DNA of 7,453 bases from Bacteroidia bacterium. Its GTDB lineage: Bacteria > Bacteroidota > Bacteroidia > Cytophagales > Cyclobacteriaceae. A program made the position numbers and the translations under genes. The stretch's first letter is position 1. Each line of letters opens with the position of its first letter. The notes below the pieces were generated by a model. The model ran no database searches, was not told the origin of the DNA, and saw only the letters and a program-made list of their open reading frames with translations. Positions 6,624 to 7,453 of this stretch are shown piece after piece. The stretch covers positions 1-7,453 of the forward strand of contig JAENVX010000016.1 of the NCBI GenBank assembly GCA_016650355.1, read 5' to 3'.

Positions 6624-7277
6624 TTATTGCGTTACTAGTATGTTTTTGGAGACCTCTTTGGAGATAAAGAACTTCTTGTCTCCAATGTGAACCTCCATCG
6701 ATTCATCATACTCCTCTTTGCCAGCCACTTTAATTTTCCTTCCAGGCTTGGCACCAATTTTATCCAAGTACTTTAAAAGGTTAGAATCCGAATCTTTTAC
6801 TGCTATAATTATCCCTTGATAGCCCTCACCAAGTTGGTCTAATGAAACCTGAGGTCGAGTGCTAATCTTACCCTTTCCATCGGGGATGGGATCACCATGC
6901 GGATCTGCTTTGGGGAATCCTAGAAACTCATCCAGCTTGTCGATAAGGCGAATGGAATGAATATGTTCTAATTCCTCGGCCACTTCGTGCACCTCGTCCC
7001 AATTGAAGCCAAGTGTTTGCACTAAAAAAGTTTCCCAAAGCCGATGTTTGCGTATGACGTGCAGCGCTTTTGTTTTGCCGGCTGTAGTAACATTTACTCC
7101 ATAATACTTTTCATAGGTGATTACCTCCTTTACGGAAAGCTTTTTGATCATGTCTGTTACTGATGCAGCCTTAGTGCTCATCGCTTCCGCTAACTCATTC
7201 GTTAAAACAGATTTTGTTCCTCCGTCCGAAAGGTGGTAAATGGCTTTAAGGTAATTTTCTTCTGTGAGGCTAAGCAT
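6624..7277 (-). CDS. mntR: DtxR/MntR-family metal-dependent transcriptional repressor
   Basis: 217-aa metalloregulator with the three-part layout of long DtxR proteins. There is an N-terminal winged helix (1-70; recognition-helix region KAASVTDMIKKL 36-47; wing around YGVNVTTAGK). The metal-binding/dimerisation domain follows (71-125; RKHRLWETFL and HEVAEELEHIHS), then a C-terminal FeoA/SH3-like domain (about 145-217). Metal ligands line up as His78, Glu82, His97, Glu101, Glu104 and His105. Glu101 replaces DtxR Cys102 and equals MntR Glu99, which favours Mn sensing. B. subtilis MntR Asp8 and Glu11 correspond to Asn8 and Lys11 here, so the second site differs and iron cannot be excluded. It stands first in a run with mntH, and palindromes in its promoter suggest autoregulation. 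The ATG at 7275-7277 gives the standard N terminus (LTEENYLKAIY). Confidence 0.5.
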   Translation of the reverse strand: MLSLTEENYLKAIYHLSDGGTKSVLTNELAEAMSTKAASVTDMIKKLSVKEVITYEKYYGVNVTTAGKTKALHVIRKHRLWETFLVQTLGFNWDEVHEVAEELEHIHSIRLIDKLDEFLGFPKADPHGDPIPDGKGKISTRPQVSLDQLGEGYQGIIIAVKDSDSNLLKYLDKIGAKPGRKIKVAGKEEYDESMEVHIGDKKFFISKEVSKNILVTQ

Positions 7278-7279
7278 GC

Positions 7280-7304
7280 TACTTTTGAAAGACTATCAAA
7301 AGTA
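7280..7304. repeat. Perfect inverted repeat, 9-base arms, at the mntR promoter/start
   Basis: TACTTTTGA (7280-7288) and TCAAAAGTA (7296-7304) are exact reverse complements around a 7-base spacer. The repeat ends 3 bases from the mntR start codon. The right arm holds the mntR -7 element; the left arm holds the same TACTTTTG on the plus strand. It could be a regulator site, a leader hairpin, or a pair of opposed promoter elements. Confidence 0.5.
7297..7304 (-). promoter_or_regulatory. Candidate -7 element of the mntR promoter (Bacteroidota type)
   Basis: Read on the minus strand this is TACTTTTG, an exact fit to the Bacteroidota primary-sigma -7 consensus TAnnTTTG. Transcription would begin near 7290, about a dozen bases before the mntR ATG. 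The expected -33 TTTG some 19-21 bases upstream is represented only by a T-run (near 7324-7328), so the upstream half is weak. An overlapping TATACT also resembles a sigma70 -10 box. Confidence 0.5.
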
Positions 7305-7309
7305 TAATA

Positions 7310-7325
7310 TTTAGACTAATCTAAA
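7310..7325. promoter_or_regulatory. Candidate MntR operator palindrome
   Basis: TTTAGACTAATCTAAA: perfect 6-base arms around CTAA. The TTTAG...CTAAA layout resembles operators of DtxR-family repressors. It lies in the spacer between the -7 element and the expected -33 position of the mntR promoter, where a bound repressor would exclude RNA polymerase. Another TTTAGA half-site at 7332-7337 forms a second, wider inverted pair with TCTAAA 7320-7325, and one more TTTAGA is at 7349-7354. Assignment to MntR is inferred from position and sequence style. Confidence 0.5.
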
Positions 7326-7338
7326 AAATAATTTAGAT

Positions 7339-7453
7339 TCAAATATTCTTTAGAAGTTGTTGGAGCTTGAGTTCTTCAGAAATCCAGGATACTTGGTCGG
7401 GCTCCTTAGTATAGAATGCCTCGGTCTTCATTTTTGAAAGTAATTCAATTGAA
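7339..7453 (-). CDS. 3' end of an unrecognised protein gene (cut by window edge)
   Basis: On the minus strand, 37 codons run open from the right edge to a TGA at 7341-7339. The encoded tail contains KMKTEAFYTKEPDQVSWISEE and ends KLQQLLKNI, a plausible soluble, helical C terminus. I recognise no family. Its stop lies 61 bases upstream of the mntR start, so mntR probably has its own promoter in that gap, though read-through is possible. Evidence for coding is only the open frame and a sensible amino-acid composition over a short length. Confidence 0.5.
   Translation of the reverse strand, partial: SIELLSKMKTEAFYTKEPDQVSWISEELKLQQLLKNI

Noticed and set aside
1..7453. CRISPR arrays, tRNA or rRNA genes, insertion-sequence ends
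   Set aside because: No regularly spaced repeats, cloverleaf-like segments, transposase frames or long terminal inverted repeats were found on reading either strand.

Overview
The window looks like chromosomal DNA of a member of the Bacteroidota, probably a Cytophagales-type bacterium. The reasons are the moderate-to-low GC content, a TAnnTTTG-type -7 promoter element in front of mntR, start codons mostly without strong Shine-Dalgarno sequences, a lipoprotein-anchored PQQ dehydrogenase carrying a built-in cytochrome c, and an NRAMP transporter fused to a UspA domain. The lineage is an inference from style, not from a marker gene.

Left part (1-2556, plus strand): the 3' end of an alpha/beta hydrolase gene cut by the window edge, followed without a gap (TGATG stop/start overlap, or a 23-base gap if the later ATG is used) by a PQQ-dependent dehydrogenase of the glucose-dehydrogenase type. 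The dehydrogenase has a lipoprotein signal and a haem c domain inserted before its last propeller segments. The two probably form one transcript for extracytoplasmic oxidation of a sugar or alcohol; the substrate cannot be read from the sequence.

Centre and right (2570-7453, minus strand): transcription runs right to left through mntR (DtxR/MntR metalloregulator), mntH (NRAMP Mn/Fe transporter with a C-terminal universal stress domain), mnmE (tRNA-modifying GTPase) and a hicB-hicA type toxin-antitoxin pair in antitoxin-first order. The gaps are 13, 35, 94 and 6 bases. The dehydrogenase gene and hicA converge with only 13 bases between their stops. A short 3' end of an unrecognised minus-strand gene lies at the right edge, 61 bases upstream of mntR.

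How it works together: MntR probably senses Mn(II) (or Fe(II)) and represses its own operon. The 61-base gap holds a 16-base palindrome of TTTAG/CTAAA half-sites just upstream of the -7 element, and a second inverted repeat with 9-base arms overlapping that element. mntR-mntH is thus a self-regulated metal-uptake unit. mnmE and the TA pair are co-directional, but their link to metal control is only positional. No RNA genes, insertion sequences or CRISPR arrays were seen, and there is no gene-free stretch over 300 bases. The most noteworthy items are the mntR operator/promoter arrangement, the transporter-Usp fusion, the reversed-order HicBA-like pair in AT-rich DNA, and the internal cytochrome c insertion in the dehydrogenase. 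[Form note: the original gave no confidence values for features; the 0.5 in every feature is a placeholder required by the schema, not an estimate.]
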